Shown piece after piece: positions 1 through 7,750 of a stretch of DNA of 64,000 nt. Source of the stretch: Eubacterium maltosivorans (GTDB lineage Bacteria; Bacillota; Clostridia; Eubacteriales; Eubacteriaceae); the NCBI RefSeq assembly GCF_002441855.2, contig NZ_CP029487.1:2852001-2916000 (forward strand). Direction: 5' to 3'. The notes below the pieces were generated by a model. That model made no database searches, was not told the origin of the DNA, and was given only the letters and a program-made list of their open reading frames with translations. Position 1 is the stretch's first letter. Each line of letters begins with the position of its first letter. Both the position numbers and the translations under genes were made by a program.

Positions 1-243
1 CGGAAAATCCAGCTCCTCAGAAAGCTCCCACATTAATCGATTACCTTCAACGCATAACTTTGCCATCAAGGAGCCCGGGTCAGCCTCAAGGCCGGTGTGG
101 ATAACACCGGTGTTGGCCTTTGAGGTTCCCGAAGCGACATCGTCCCCTTTTTCGATGACGCATGCGTTTATTTCATATTTTGATATTTCACGTGCTATGC
201 AGCAGCCGGTAACACCGGCGCCGATGATCACAAGATCATACAT
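1..243 (-). CDS. FAD-dependent oxidoreductase, N-terminal part (runs off the window)
   Basis: Only the first 81 codons are inside the window. They begin MYDLVIIGAGVTGCCIAREI, a Rossmann GxGxxG dinucleotide-binding fold, followed by an acidic strand end (VIEKGDD) and a conserved GTSKANTGVIHTG segment. This is typical of the GlpA/L-2-hydroxyglutarate oxidase group of flavoproteins. The start is supported by an AGGTG ribosome-binding site. The gene lies 14 bases after deoC and is probably the last visible member of the operon starting at 4262. The substrate cannot be judged from this fragment. Confidence 0.75.
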   Translation of the reverse strand, partial: MYDLVIIGAGVTGCCIAREISKYEINACVIEKGDDVASGTSKANTGVIHTGLEADPGSLMAKLCVEGNRLMWELSEELDFP

Positions 244-257
244 TTTTTTCACCTGGC

Positions 258-908
258 CTAGCTTTCTTTTAAAAGTCCGATGGCTGAGCTGGTGCCGATG
301 CGCTCACAGCCTGCGCCTAAAAACATTTCCAGATCGTCTACGGTTTTCACGCCGCCGGAGGCTTTCATTTTTACAGATGGTCCGATATGCGCTTTAAAGA
401 GGTTGATATCCTCAATGGTGGCGCCGCCTGTTCCAAAGCCGGTGGAGGTTTTGATATAGTCTGCGCCAGCGTTTGTGACCAGCTCGCAGACCTTGATCTT
501 TTCTTCTTCGGTGAGGTAGCAAGTTTCAACAATGACTTTTAAGATGTGGTCGCCGGCTGCTTTTTTCAGCTCGGCAATTTCATTTTGGACATAGTCGTAA
601 TCCTTGTCCTTTAAAGCGCCGATGTTGATGACCATATCCACCTCGGAGGCGCCGCCTAAGATGGCTTCCTTGACTTCGAAGGCCTTGACGGCAGTGGTGT
701 TATAACCCAGAGGAAAACCGATGACGGTGCAGACATTCAGGGCGTCGCCGTAGGTTTCTTTCGCTCTCTTCACAAAGGAAGGGGGAATGCAGACAGAAGC
801 GGTTTTATATGCCACCGCGTCGTCGCAGAGGGCCTTGATCTGGTCCCAGGTTGAGAATGCTTTTAAAAGTGTGTGGTCAATGTGGCCTAAAATTTCTTGT
901 TTGTTCAT
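258..908 (-). CDS. deoC: Deoxyribose-phosphate aldolase
   Basis: This 216-residue protein has the length and motifs of class I DERA, which reversibly splits 2-deoxy-D-ribose 5-phosphate into glyceraldehyde 3-phosphate and acetaldehyde in the cytoplasm. Visible signatures are EVDMVINIGALK (active-site Asp), VIVETCYLT, YIKTSTGF (the Schiff-base lysine) and MKASGGVK (second active-site lysine). An AAGGAG site precedes the ATG. It sits between a sugar-phosphate isomerase and an FAD oxidoreductase in an operon with two polyol-type dehydrogenases. The aldolase may therefore act on a phosphorylated sugar other than deoxyribose phosphate; that is inference. Confidence 0.93.
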   Translation of the reverse strand: MNKQEILGHIDHTLLKAFSTWDQIKALCDDAVAYKTASVCIPPSFVKRAKETYGDALNVCTVIGFPLGYNTTAVKAFEVKEAILGGASEVDMVINIGALKDKDYDYVQNEIAELKKAAGDHILKVIVETCYLTEEEKIKVCELVTNAGADYIKTSTGFGTGGATIEDINLFKAHIGPSVKMKASGGVKTVDDLEMFLGAGCERIGTSSAIGLLKES

Positions 909-939
909 TTTTATACTCCTTCATTCAGTCTTGTCATCT

Positions 940-2127
940 TTATTTCAGCAACTCAATGAGTTCATTGAGCGGCATGCCGTCCTTTGGAATAAACTGGCGC
1001 CAGTACGCGCAGGTTTCTTTTAATTTCTTTTTGATTTCTCTTGGATGCTCAGCGTTAGATGCGAAAATTTCAAAGCTCAGATAGATGGCCTCAGCCTTTG
1101 GCGGCATGGCGGCGTCTTCCGCTTCATAGGATTTCGCGATAGCCCTTAAAAGCCGGGTGCCGTCGATGATGCCCGCTGTGTTGTTATCCCTTGTAAAGGC
1201 CGCGTGGGAAGAGGTAATACCGTTGGTCTGCTGCATATGCATGATGGGGGAATAGCAGGCCAGCTGTTCAAGCCAGGCGTAAGGGTCAGAGTCTGCCGGA
1301 TCAAAGGAGAAAAGATGGGGGTAGCGCGCCATATCGGCTTCAATGGCGTTCAGGACTGCGTCGCCGGCGTCTCTGTTTTGGATGGCTTTCTCCCAGATTG
1401 CGTAGGTGGTGTCGCCGCCCAGCCAGGGTTCGGTGAAGGTCTCGCCTTTTACAGCGGCTTCAATGCTCTGGCGGATCTCGCCGCGGCAGGGCTTCCGGAA
1501 ACGTACCTGGCCGACCATATGCCCCAGATCAACCGTGGTATAGACGGGGTTATGGTCAATGCTGTAGATATCCCGGAGAAAGTTTTTTGTGCCCTCGATG
1601 GTCCAGGGGGTCTGGTGCGGTGCGTACATAGCCTCAACACATACGGGAATACGGCCGTTTTCCTTTGCGATTTTGCCGATTTCGGATAGAATCGCTGAGA
1701 CCTTGCGCGTTTCCTCTTTGTAAAGGTCTGGATCCTGAAGCACGCTGTCGGGATAAGCGTGAAGGGAAAAGCCAATGCCGGAGCCCCGTGCGCCCAGCCT
1801 TTCAATGGCGGGCTTTACCCAGCCCTCCAGCATATGGCGTGCCATTTTAGGATTTGGATGGGCCAGTCCGGCAGTCCGGTAAGTCTGGTAGCCGGTAAAA
1901 AAGTTGGCGACACGGATGTCCTGCGCGGCCTCCACTGCCTTGACACGCTCAAACCACTCATCAAGGTACCAATCCGGTGAATAGAAAAAGTCGGCCTCGT
2001 TGTCAAAGCTGGCCTCGACATAGTCAAAGCCAAGCTCTTTAATGAGCGGCCCCCAGATTTCGGGCTCCACCCAGCGCTTGATGGCAAAGCAGTTATCCAG
2101 TACCAGGTATATTTTTGGGTAGTTCAT
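940..2127 (-). CDS. Sugar-phosphate isomerase/epimerase (xylose isomerase-like TIM barrel)
   Basis: The 395-residue product looks like an AP-endonuclease-2/xylose-isomerase-type TIM barrel. The segments CVEAMYAP, TTVDLGHMVGQ and GIGFSLHAYP carry Glu, Asp and His residues suited to binding one divalent metal. It is longer than the usual ~280 residues of the family, with extra sequence in the C-terminal half (Trp- and His-rich, about residues 250-330). A GGAG site precedes the ATG. Genes on both sides run on the same strand with short gaps (21 and 31 bases), so co-transcription is likely. It probably isomerises a keto- or aldo-sugar (phosphate) made by the upstream dehydrogenases; the exact sugar is unknown. 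Confidence 0.75.
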   Translation of the reverse strand: MNYPKIYLVLDNCFAIKRWVEPEIWGPLIKELGFDYVEASFDNEADFFYSPDWYLDEWFERVKAVEAAQDIRVANFFTGYQTYRTAGLAHPNPKMARHMLEGWVKPAIERLGARGSGIGFSLHAYPDSVLQDPDLYKEETRKVSAILSEIGKIAKENGRIPVCVEAMYAPHQTPWTIEGTKNFLRDIYSIDHNPVYTTVDLGHMVGQVRFRKPCRGEIRQSIEAAVKGETFTEPWLGGDTTYAIWEKAIQNRDAGDAVLNAIEADMARYPHLFSFDPADSDPYAWLEQLACYSPIMHMQQTNGITSSHAAFTRDNNTAGIIDGTRLLRAIAKSYEAEDAAMPPKAEAIYLSFEIFASNAEHPREIKKKLKETCAYWRQFIPKDGMPLNELIELLK

Positions 2128-2148
2128 AGATGATCTCCTGTTTCTAGT

Positions 2149-3192
2149 TTATGGGTGAACAACAACCTTCATGATGTTTTCATCCCGGATTGCGGTGAAG
2201 CCGTCCATGATGTTTTCCAGCTTAATGGAACGCTCGATATATTTTTGGGCATCCAGCCTGCCCTCTGCCATGAGCTGCATGATCTCACGCATGCAGTCTG
2301 GTGTGGTGGCGTGCACGCCGCAGACCTGAAGCTCCTTGTAATGGATCAGGTTAGAGTCGATGTGGCCCTTGCTCTCGCCCGGTAGTCCGCCGAACAGGGA
2401 GATACGCCCCATTTTCGCGGCGATGATCTGCGCTTCGGTGTGCACAGAGGGGACGGAGGTTGCAGTGATGACGACGTTGGCGCCGCGTCCCTCTGTGATT
2501 CTTTCAACTTCTGCCACCGTATCCTGAGTGAAGGGATTGACCCAGATCACCCCCGGTACCTTTTCCATGGCGATTTTTCCGCGTTTTTCGACAGGTTCCA
2601 CAATAATGACCTTTGCAGCCCCTTTCTGGAAAGCAAGCTCGGCATGGATACAGCCAATCATGCCGCTGCCGTAAACGACCACGAAATCGCCGGGCTCGAT
2701 GTGCATGTAGCGCTGGCCGTTTAAGGCGCAGGCTGCCGGTTCGATCAGGGTGGCGTCATCATACTCGATGCTGTCCGGCAGCTTGATGACATTGTTCATT
2801 CTGATGGCCTGGGCCGGAACCTCCAGATAAGGCGCGAAAACGCCCTCATACTGAAAGCCGATAGTGGTCAGGTGGTCACACATATTGGTGTGGCCGGTTT
2901 TGCAGGGCCAGCACTCGCCGCAGCCGATGGCCGGGGCGATGGTGACACGGTCTCCTGCCTGATAACCATGCTCCCGGGCAAGCTTGCCGGCATGGACAAT
3001 ATCCCCGGCACACTCATGGCCCAGGACACGCGGCACATCAATTTTGTCATTTCCCTTTAGGAAAGTCCGCATGTCTGTGCCGCAGATCGAAGCGGATTTT
3101 ACCTTGACGATGATGTTACCGTCATTTCCCTGAGGCTCGGGAACCTCCCGAACCACGAGCTCTCTGTTTTCATTAAGTACGAATGCCTGCAT
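2149..3192 (-). CDS. Zinc-dependent medium-chain alcohol dehydrogenase (sorbitol dehydrogenase-like)
   Basis: A 347-residue MDR-family enzyme. It has the catalytic-zinc motif GHECAGDIV with the upstream ASICGTD, the structural-zinc loop CGECWPCKTGHTNMC with four cysteines, and a cofactor-binding VYGSGMIG segment. The family oxidises secondary alcohols of polyols or sugar phosphates with NAD(P)+. It lies 17 bases downstream of a second, different MDR dehydrogenase and 21 bases upstream of the isomerase, in an operon under RpiR control. Two dehydrogenases in one operon suggest either a multi-step oxidation or two related substrates. An AAAGGAA site supports the start. Confidence 0.85.
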   Translation of the reverse strand: MQAFVLNENRELVVREVPEPQGNDGNIIVKVKSASICGTDMRTFLKGNDKIDVPRVLGHECAGDIVHAGKLAREHGYQAGDRVTIAPAIGCGECWPCKTGHTNMCDHLTTIGFQYEGVFAPYLEVPAQAIRMNNVIKLPDSIEYDDATLIEPAACALNGQRYMHIEPGDFVVVYGSGMIGCIHAELAFQKGAAKVIIVEPVEKRGKIAMEKVPGVIWVNPFTQDTVAEVERITEGRGANVVITATSVPSVHTEAQIIAAKMGRISLFGGLPGESKGHIDSNLIHYKELQVCGVHATTPDCMREIMQLMAEGRLDAQKYIERSIKLENIMDGFTAIRDENIMKVVVHP

Positions 3193-3209
3193 GTCTAAGT
3201 TCCTTTCGA

Positions 3210-4262
3210 TTATTCCTGGCCCCAGGGATAGAACATCACCTTGTTGTAGAAGAAGCCGCCCTCTTTGATTTTATCGAAGATACCCGGGCAGTCGTCCAGA
3301 GGCAGGCGGTGGCTGATGATATCTTTGGCGGTCATTCCGCGTTCGCCGAACATTTTTAAGGATTCCGTCCAGTCTTCACCGGGATAAGGCTTCGTGAAGG
3401 AGTTCCATGAACCGATAACGCTCAGCTGGCTTCTCATGATGGTGTCCACTTCTTTTTCGCTTAAGTCTAAGCCTTTATGAGAAATTCCGAGGAAGACAAC
3501 CCGGCCCATTTTAGAGGCCATGAGAATACACTGTTTCTGGGCTGCAGGAACACCGGAGAAATCAATGACCAGATTTGCACCTTTGCCGTCAGTGGCTTTT
3601 TTAACCGCCTCCACAGGATCTTCATTTAAAGAGTTGATCACCACATCTGCGCCAACTTTTTTGGCGATGTCCAGCTTTTCATCCCAGACGTCAACAGCAA
3701 TGACCTGAGAGGCGCCGCAGAGCTTTGCGTACTGCGCGGCGAATAAGCCAATGGGGCCAGTGCCGCAGACACAGACGCTGTCGCCTTCTTTAAAGTTGCC
3801 GCGCATGAGTCCGTGATAGGCATTTGCGCACGGGTCAAGGGTCGCGGCGTCCTCATAGGATACGCCTTCCGGAACCTTGAGCAGGTTCGATTCCTTGACG
3901 GATACATATTCGGCAAGGGCGCCGTCGCGTCTGGAGCCATAGTAATCATAATCCTCACATAAAGAATAGATTCCCTTCTGGCACCATTCGCATTTTCCGC
4001 ATGGAATGAGCGGCGGAACCACAACCCGGTCCCCGGGCTTAAAGTTTTTCACATTTTTTCCAACCGCTTCGATTTCGCCGGAAAATTCATGGCCGATGGT
4101 GATCGGAGAAACATGAGCGCCATAGACCAGAGCTCTCGGAATATCTGAACCGCAAAGACCAACAGCGCGAACCTTTACCATCGCTTCGTCGTCCATCATT
4201 TCCGGTTTTTCGACATCCTCAACTCTCAAGTCCCCAGGCTTATACATTCTTACTGCTTTCAT
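3210..4262 (-). CDS. Zinc-dependent dehydrogenase, GatD-like (galactitol-1-phosphate 5-dehydrogenase group)
   Basis: I place the start at 4262 (MKAVRMYKPGD, 350 residues) rather than at the longer in-frame ATG at 4298. AGAGGAGG lies just upstream of 4262, and family members begin at this motif. Zinc ligands are visible in VGLCGSD, TIGHEFSGEIE and the structural loop CGKCEWCQKGIYSLC. The nucleotide-binding segment is CVCGTGPIGLF. The pattern resembles sugar-alcohol phosphate dehydrogenases such as GatD. It is the first gene of the minus-strand operon, reading away from the divergent rpiR-type regulator, with a consensus promoter and two operators in between. The substrate is not established. 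Confidence 0.82.
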   Translation of the reverse strand: MKAVRMYKPGDLRVEDVEKPEMMDDEAMVKVRAVGLCGSDIPRALVYGAHVSPITIGHEFSGEIEAVGKNVKNFKPGDRVVVPPLIPCGKCEWCQKGIYSLCEDYDYYGSRRDGALAEYVSVKESNLLKVPEGVSYEDAATLDPCANAYHGLMRGNFKEGDSVCVCGTGPIGLFAAQYAKLCGASQVIAVDVWDEKLDIAKKVGADVVINSLNEDPVEAVKKATDGKGANLVIDFSGVPAAQKQCILMASKMGRVVFLGISHKGLDLSEKEVDTIMRSQLSVIGSWNSFTKPYPGEDWTESLKMFGERGMTAKDIISHRLPLDDCPGIFDKIKEGGFFYNKVMFYPWGQE

Positions 4263-4333
4263 TTTTAATCTTTGCCTCCTCTGAATATTTGTTTTCACGA
4301 AAATAGTATTAAATTTACGTTTTGCATTTACTA

Positions 4334-4352
4334 TTCGTAAATTATAAACGAA
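4334..4352. promoter_or_regulatory. Candidate RpiR operator O1
   Basis: TTCGTAAATTATAAACGAA is a near-palindrome with arms TTCGT/ACGAA. A second copy matching 17 of 19 bases lies at 4388-4406. O1 sits directly downstream of the -10 box of the dehydrogenase operon. Both copies lie between the divergent regulator and operon, the usual place for RpiR-type control. Confidence 0.65.
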
Positions 4353-4380
4353 TTATAACATCATTTTTTGACGATGTCAA
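4352..4380 (-). promoter_or_regulatory. Sigma-A promoter of the dehydrogenase/isomerase/deoC operon
   Basis: On the minus strand TTGACA (4375-4380), a 17-base spacer and TATAAT (4352-4357) form a full consensus promoter. The -10 box abuts operator O1, so a bound regulator would be expected to block it. Confidence 0.75.
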
Positions 4381-4387
4381 CATAAGT

Positions 4388-4406
4388 ATCGTAAATTATT
4401 AACGAA
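4388..4406. promoter_or_regulatory. Candidate RpiR operator O2
   Basis: ATCGTAAATTATTAACGAA is the second copy of the operator-like inverted repeat. It lies just upstream of the operon's -35 box, between the two divergent promoters. Confidence 0.6.
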
Positions 4407-4413
4407 AAAGTGT

Positions 4414-4442
4414 TTTACTTTCAGAGAGTTATGAAGTATAAT
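4414..4442 (+). promoter_or_regulatory. Sigma-A promoter of the RpiR-family regulator
   Basis: TTTACT (4414-4419), a 17-base spacer and TATAAT (4437-4442) lie 32 bases before the regulator's ATG. O2 is 8 bases upstream of the -35 box, so autoregulation is plausible. Confidence 0.55.
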
Positions 4443-4474
4443 TAATTCAAAAAGAGGAAAAAGGGAGAAATCTT

Positions 4475-5320
4475 ATGGCTTCTTTATTAAGTGATATACG
4501 AACAAAGTACAATCTGCTCTCTAAAACGCAGAAGACCATTGCAGACTACATACTGGATAATCCAGACGCCACCATTCTTTTGTCCATTACAGAGCTGGCC
4601 AATAACTGCAGCACCAGCGAGACAACCGTTATGCGGTTTCTTAAAAAGCTGGATTATGATTCCTATCAGATTTTTCGGGTTAATCTCGCAAAAGAACTGA
4701 TTGACAGTCCCAGTGAGACCATCAATGAAGAAATTGCGGAGGGTGACAGTACCTCTGATATCAAGCGCAAGGTAATTAAGCATACCAATACCGCAGTCAG
4801 CGATCTTGAGTATTCCATTGACCAGAAGGATATTGACCAATGTGCGGAGATGATTCTTAATGCAAGGCGGGTGACATTTTTTGGGATCGGTGCGTCTTCG
4901 GCCGTCGCCATCGATGCGCTGCATAAGTTTGGAAAAATCGGGTTGAATGTCAACGGCTTTCAGGATTCACACCTGATGAACATCCACTGCTCACATATGA
5001 CCTCAGAGGACGTTCTGTTTGTGGTTTCTCATACAGGTGAAAGTGTGGAGGTGCTGAACGCAGTCACTCTGGCCAAGGAAAACGGCGCAAAGATCATATC
5101 GCTGACCAGCTTCAGCAATTCCAGCCTGGCCAAAAAATCCGATGTGTTTTTATCCAGCTCCACCAATGATAAAAAGTACCATTCCGAAGCCATGGCGTCC
5201 AGAATCGTTCAGCTGGTGATCATCGATATCCTGTATTTGTCCGTCTTTATGCAAAATGAGGCTAAGTTCTATAAAGCTCTTAACCAGTCGCGAATCGCGG
5301 TATCTTTAAACAAAACATGA
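4475..5320 (+). CDS. RpiR-family transcriptional regulator (HTH + SIS domains)
   Basis: This 281-residue protein has the two-domain RpiR layout. An N-terminal HTH occupies about residues 1-75 (TITELANNCSTSETTVMRFLKKL is split here as ITELAN...TVMRFLKKL), and a SIS sugar-phosphate-binding domain about residues 120-260 (FFGIGASSAVA, FVVSHTGESVEVL). RpiR proteins sense phosphosugars and usually control adjacent sugar catabolism genes. It is divergent from the GatD-like operon and followed by a strong terminator. I infer that it represses or activates that operon, and probably itself, through the inverted repeats at 4334 and 4388. Confidence 0.9.
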   Translation: MASLLSDIRTKYNLLSKTQKTIADYILDNPDATILLSITELANNCSTSETTVMRFLKKLDYDSYQIFRVNLAKELIDSPSETINEEIAEGDSTSDIKRKVIKHTNTAVSDLEYSIDQKDIDQCAEMILNARRVTFFGIGASSAVAIDALHKFGKIGLNVNGFQDSHLMNIHCSHMTSEDVLFVVSHTGESVEVLNAVTLAKENGAKIISLTSFSNSSLAKKSDVFLSSSTNDKKYHSEAMASRIVQLVIIDILYLSVFMQNEAKFYKALNQSRIAVSLNKT

Positions 5321-5323
5321 AAA

Positions 5324-5356
5324 AAAGTTCCAGCCAGAATTTGGCTGGAACTTTTT
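5324..5356 (+). terminator. Intrinsic terminator after the RpiR regulator
   Basis: The stem AAAGTTCCAGCCA/TGGCTGGAACTTT with a 5-base loop is followed by a T-tract, 5 bases after the stop codon. Confidence 0.88.
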
Positions 5357-5482
5357 GTATTGGGGTAAACACTTCCCCTACCTCCATTATACCCCATTAA
5401 ATTTTTAACTACAAGACTGTTTATTTCCAGAAAATGCGCGTACAATAGAGGATACTTTACATGAGAAAGGAAGTGTCTGGAA

Positions 5483-6022
5483 ATGATGGATCTTATGAAA
5501 ACAGCGGCTGAGGTACAGCTGCTGGAGGACACAAAAGCAGTGCTGGCCTGCAATGAGGAAAGCGAACACTTTGGCCTTGCCCTGTCCAGCGAGGATGCGC
5601 TGGCAGTGATGGAAGCCCGAAATGAAAGCCTTAAGAAACACCAGCGCGTCGAGATTGGCCCCTGCGTCACTAAGAAAATCATCCACCTTTTTTGTGACTC
5701 CCAGTATATCTGGCAGGATAATTATGTCGAAACGCTCAAGCGGCTGCAGGATATTTTTTTCCTGTATAAAAACGAATGTGACGACCTGGTTTCAGACGAC
5801 GAGCTGCTGACTTTTATGCAGGAGCAGTTCGAGGGCGTGTGCTTCGGCGATCTCGACTACCTGGAGACCACCTGCCTCCAGCGCTTCTGCATGGCAATTC
5901 AGGCCGGCTACCGCGGCTACCGGCAATCCGGCGGCCACAGCGAGTACAGCCTGTTTGACGAAGAACCGCGGTGGGATAAGGCGCTTTATATGCAGATGCT
6001 CAGGGAGCTGGCATGGGAGTAG
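5483..6022 (+). CDS. Uncharacterised small acidic protein (DUF6323-like)
   Basis: The product is 179 residues, soluble and acidic, with no signal peptide or membrane segment. Its sequence (CVTKKIIHLFCDSQYIWQDNY, seen in parts, then ETLKRLQDIFFLYKNE, and a C-terminal GYRGYRQSGGHSEYSLF) resembles a Firmicutes family of about 170 residues that I recall as DUF6323; this is a recollection, not a search. Two adjacent ATGs (5483, 5495) are possible, and GGAAG precedes the first. It stands alone between a terminator and a convergent gene, so the context gives no role. Confidence 0.7.
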   Translation: MMDLMKTAAEVQLLEDTKAVLACNEESEHFGLALSSEDALAVMEARNESLKKHQRVEIGPCVTKKIIHLFCDSQYIWQDNYVETLKRLQDIFFLYKNECDDLVSDDELLTFMQEQFEGVCFGDLDYLETTCLQRFCMAIQAGYRGYRQSGGHSEYSLFDEEPRWDKALYMQMLRELAWE

Positions 6023-6042
6023 AAAGGTCTATATGATCAGCC

Positions 6043-6567
6043 TTAAAGCGCATTGCCCGTTTTACTCAGAAAAAATTCCCTGAAATTTTCCGGTGTTCCC
6101 TTTGTGAAAGCATTCTTTTGGAGTACAAAATAGATATTTTTGTAGTAAAAGACAAAATGAAGATCATCTTCTTTAAAATTGGTCAGCTCACTGTATTCCA
6201 AATGCTTCATAAAAGTACAGTCGGCGTAGTTTTCATAAAATAAAAACACAGGGGGATCGTTTTTAACATTATTCACTTTTCTTAGTCTGGAACCCTTTAA
6301 CTTTGTTATACAAAAGATAAAGCGGTCATAGTTACAAGCATAAAGCTCAATAAGTACTACAAGGCTCAGTGCAGCTAAGCCGATGAGTGAAATCAGATCA
6401 AATTTAAACCCGCTTAAAAGAAAAATGATTATTTCCATTCCGGCGATAAGCACTCCTATGATTTTTATGTTTGTCATATCTTTGGATAAACCCAGGGTAT
6501 TTTTTTTCAAAAGTTCTTCAGTATCCACTTTGGTGTAGTGCGGCTCATTTATGTATAGCGCTTCCAT
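6043..6567 (-). CDS. YcxB-like membrane protein, paralogue 1
   Basis: I choose the ATG at 6567 (MEALYINEPHYTK, 174 residues) because GGAGG stands 5 bases ahead of it and overlaps the longer ATG at 6579. Two hydrophobic segments lie at about residues 35-52 and 57-78. They are followed by a cytoplasmic domain ending in YFVLQKNAFTKGTPENFREF, which matches the C-terminal pattern of the YcxB-like family. The function is unknown. It is the last of three tandem, divergent paralogues on this strand, all with N-termini of the form ME-LYINE/EPSYT. Confidence 0.72.
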   Translation of the reverse strand: MEALYINEPHYTKVDTEELLKKNTLGLSKDMTNIKIIGVLIAGMEIIIFLLSGFKFDLISLIGLAALSLVVLIELYACNYDRFIFCITKLKGSRLRKVNNVKNDPPVFLFYENYADCTFMKHLEYSELTNFKEDDLHFVFYYKNIYFVLQKNAFTKGTPENFREFFLSKTGNAL

Positions 6568-6581
6568 GATGACCTCCATTA

Positions 6582-7153
6582 TTATCTATTCAAAGCAATC
6601 TTTGAATTGATGAATTTTTCAAAATCATTTGGCAATCCTTGAATAAAACCGCTTCTATGAATTACAAAAAAATAATATCCAAAATAAACAATCCATAACG
6701 TCCCTTCGTCCTCATTATGCAGATTTGTAATATCAGAATATTGATACTTTTTGTTTTTATCTCGATAATTTCTTCGGAATCATTAAAGAGAACGAATTTA
6801 TTAATAATATAATCTTCATAAAAAAGGATTCTCCCTCTTGGGATAAATCCAGATTCTGCTCATTTTTCCTTTCTGAAGCTTTCATTCTTTTGGCTAATAC
6901 AAAGTTAATATATTGGGAAAAAAGGAAATACACTAAACCTAATACCCCAAAAGCCAGGCAAAAATAAAAGAGCACAGAGTAGAATGATAGAGTAAACGGA
7001 CCTATTTGTTTAAACAATAAGTAATCAAGTAATAAAAATATTATTAAGAAGAGTAATTTTCTTACCTCTATTTGGAAATTTTAAATATTTCTTGCTAATC
7101 TTTTTTACTTCTTCTTCAGTAAATCTCTGTTCGTTTATATATAGTAATTCCAT
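6582..7153 (-). pseudogene. YcxB-like membrane protein, paralogue 2, frameshifted
   Basis: A homologue can be followed from the ATG at 7153 (MELLYINEQRFTEEEVKKIS) to the TAA at 6582, but only by changing frame three times. The pieces are MELLYIN...NNIFIT, then DYLLFKQIGPFTLSF...EGESFF, then YEDYIINKFVLFNDSEEI, then KKYQYSDITNL...FFVIHRSGFIQGLPNDFEKF. Each shift falls at or next to a T or A homopolymer run. The longest uninterrupted part is the 86-codon frame 6757-7017. Either the gene is decaying or the assembly has homopolymer errors. Confidence 0.72.
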
Positions 7154-7177
7154 AAAAACATGCCTTGCTTTTTTAGA

Positions 7178-7684
7178 TCAGTTATTTTTTAAATACAAAA
7201 ACTTAATCAACTCGTTATATTCCCCTAAAGATAGATCCGATCGTTTTATCAAAAAATAAAATCTTTCTGCCTTTAGGATTAAACGATTTTCATATTCAAT
7301 TATCTCCATATCGCGATATTGAATATTTTTATATTCTAAGCAATCAATATGGTCAATGTAAAATTCTATTTTTTCATTGATTTTTTTGTTCATCAAGTTT
7401 GCAATAAAATTTATACCAATACCGATACATTTAAAGCTTACCCACTTTGGTAAAAATACAGCCATAATAATTCCAAAAATCGCTGCCATCACCCAAACCC
7501 ATAGATTTTCCACGACTATTATTCGCATAAGCGTGACAAATAATATGATCACCATGAATAGTACTGCTACAATACGAAGACCAATAAAAAACGGTTTGTT
7601 TTCAAACAATCTCCAACATTCTTTCGGGAATTGTTTCATCTCTTCTTTGGTATATGATGGTTCTACAATAAACTCAGGCTCCAT
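7178..7684 (-). CDS. YcxB-like membrane protein, paralogue 3
   Basis: A 168-residue membrane protein starting MEPEFIVEPSYTKEEMKQF after an AAGGAGG site. Two hydrophobic segments (about residues 32-54 and 60-80) precede a cytoplasmic half with YKNIQYRDMEIIEYENRLIL and FYFLIKRSDLSLGEYNEL. This is the same layout as the two downstream copies. The region 6.0-7.7 kb is clearly more AT-rich than its neighbours, which suggests separate acquisition. The function is unknown. Confidence 0.72.
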   Translation of the reverse strand: MEPEFIVEPSYTKEEMKQFPKECWRLFENKPFFIGLRIVAVLFMVIILFVTLMRIIVVENLWVWVMAAIFGIIMAVFLPKWVSFKCIGIGINFIANLMNKKINEKIEFYIDHIDCLEYKNIQYRDMEIIEYENRLILKAERFYFLIKRSDLSLGEYNELIKFLYLKNN

Positions 7685-7712
7685 TTTTCCTCCTTAAATG
7701 AATCTACTAAAA

Positions 7713-7743
7713 ACGGATAAGTGCCATTCAAGCACTTATCCTT
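7713..7743 (-). terminator. Terminator after the 711-residue cell-wall protein
   Basis: A 10-bp perfect stem (GGATAAGTGC/GCACTTATCC) with a 7-base loop is followed on the minus strand by GTTTTT, just after the stop codon at 7751. Confidence 0.8.
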
Positions 7744-7750
7744 TAAAAAT

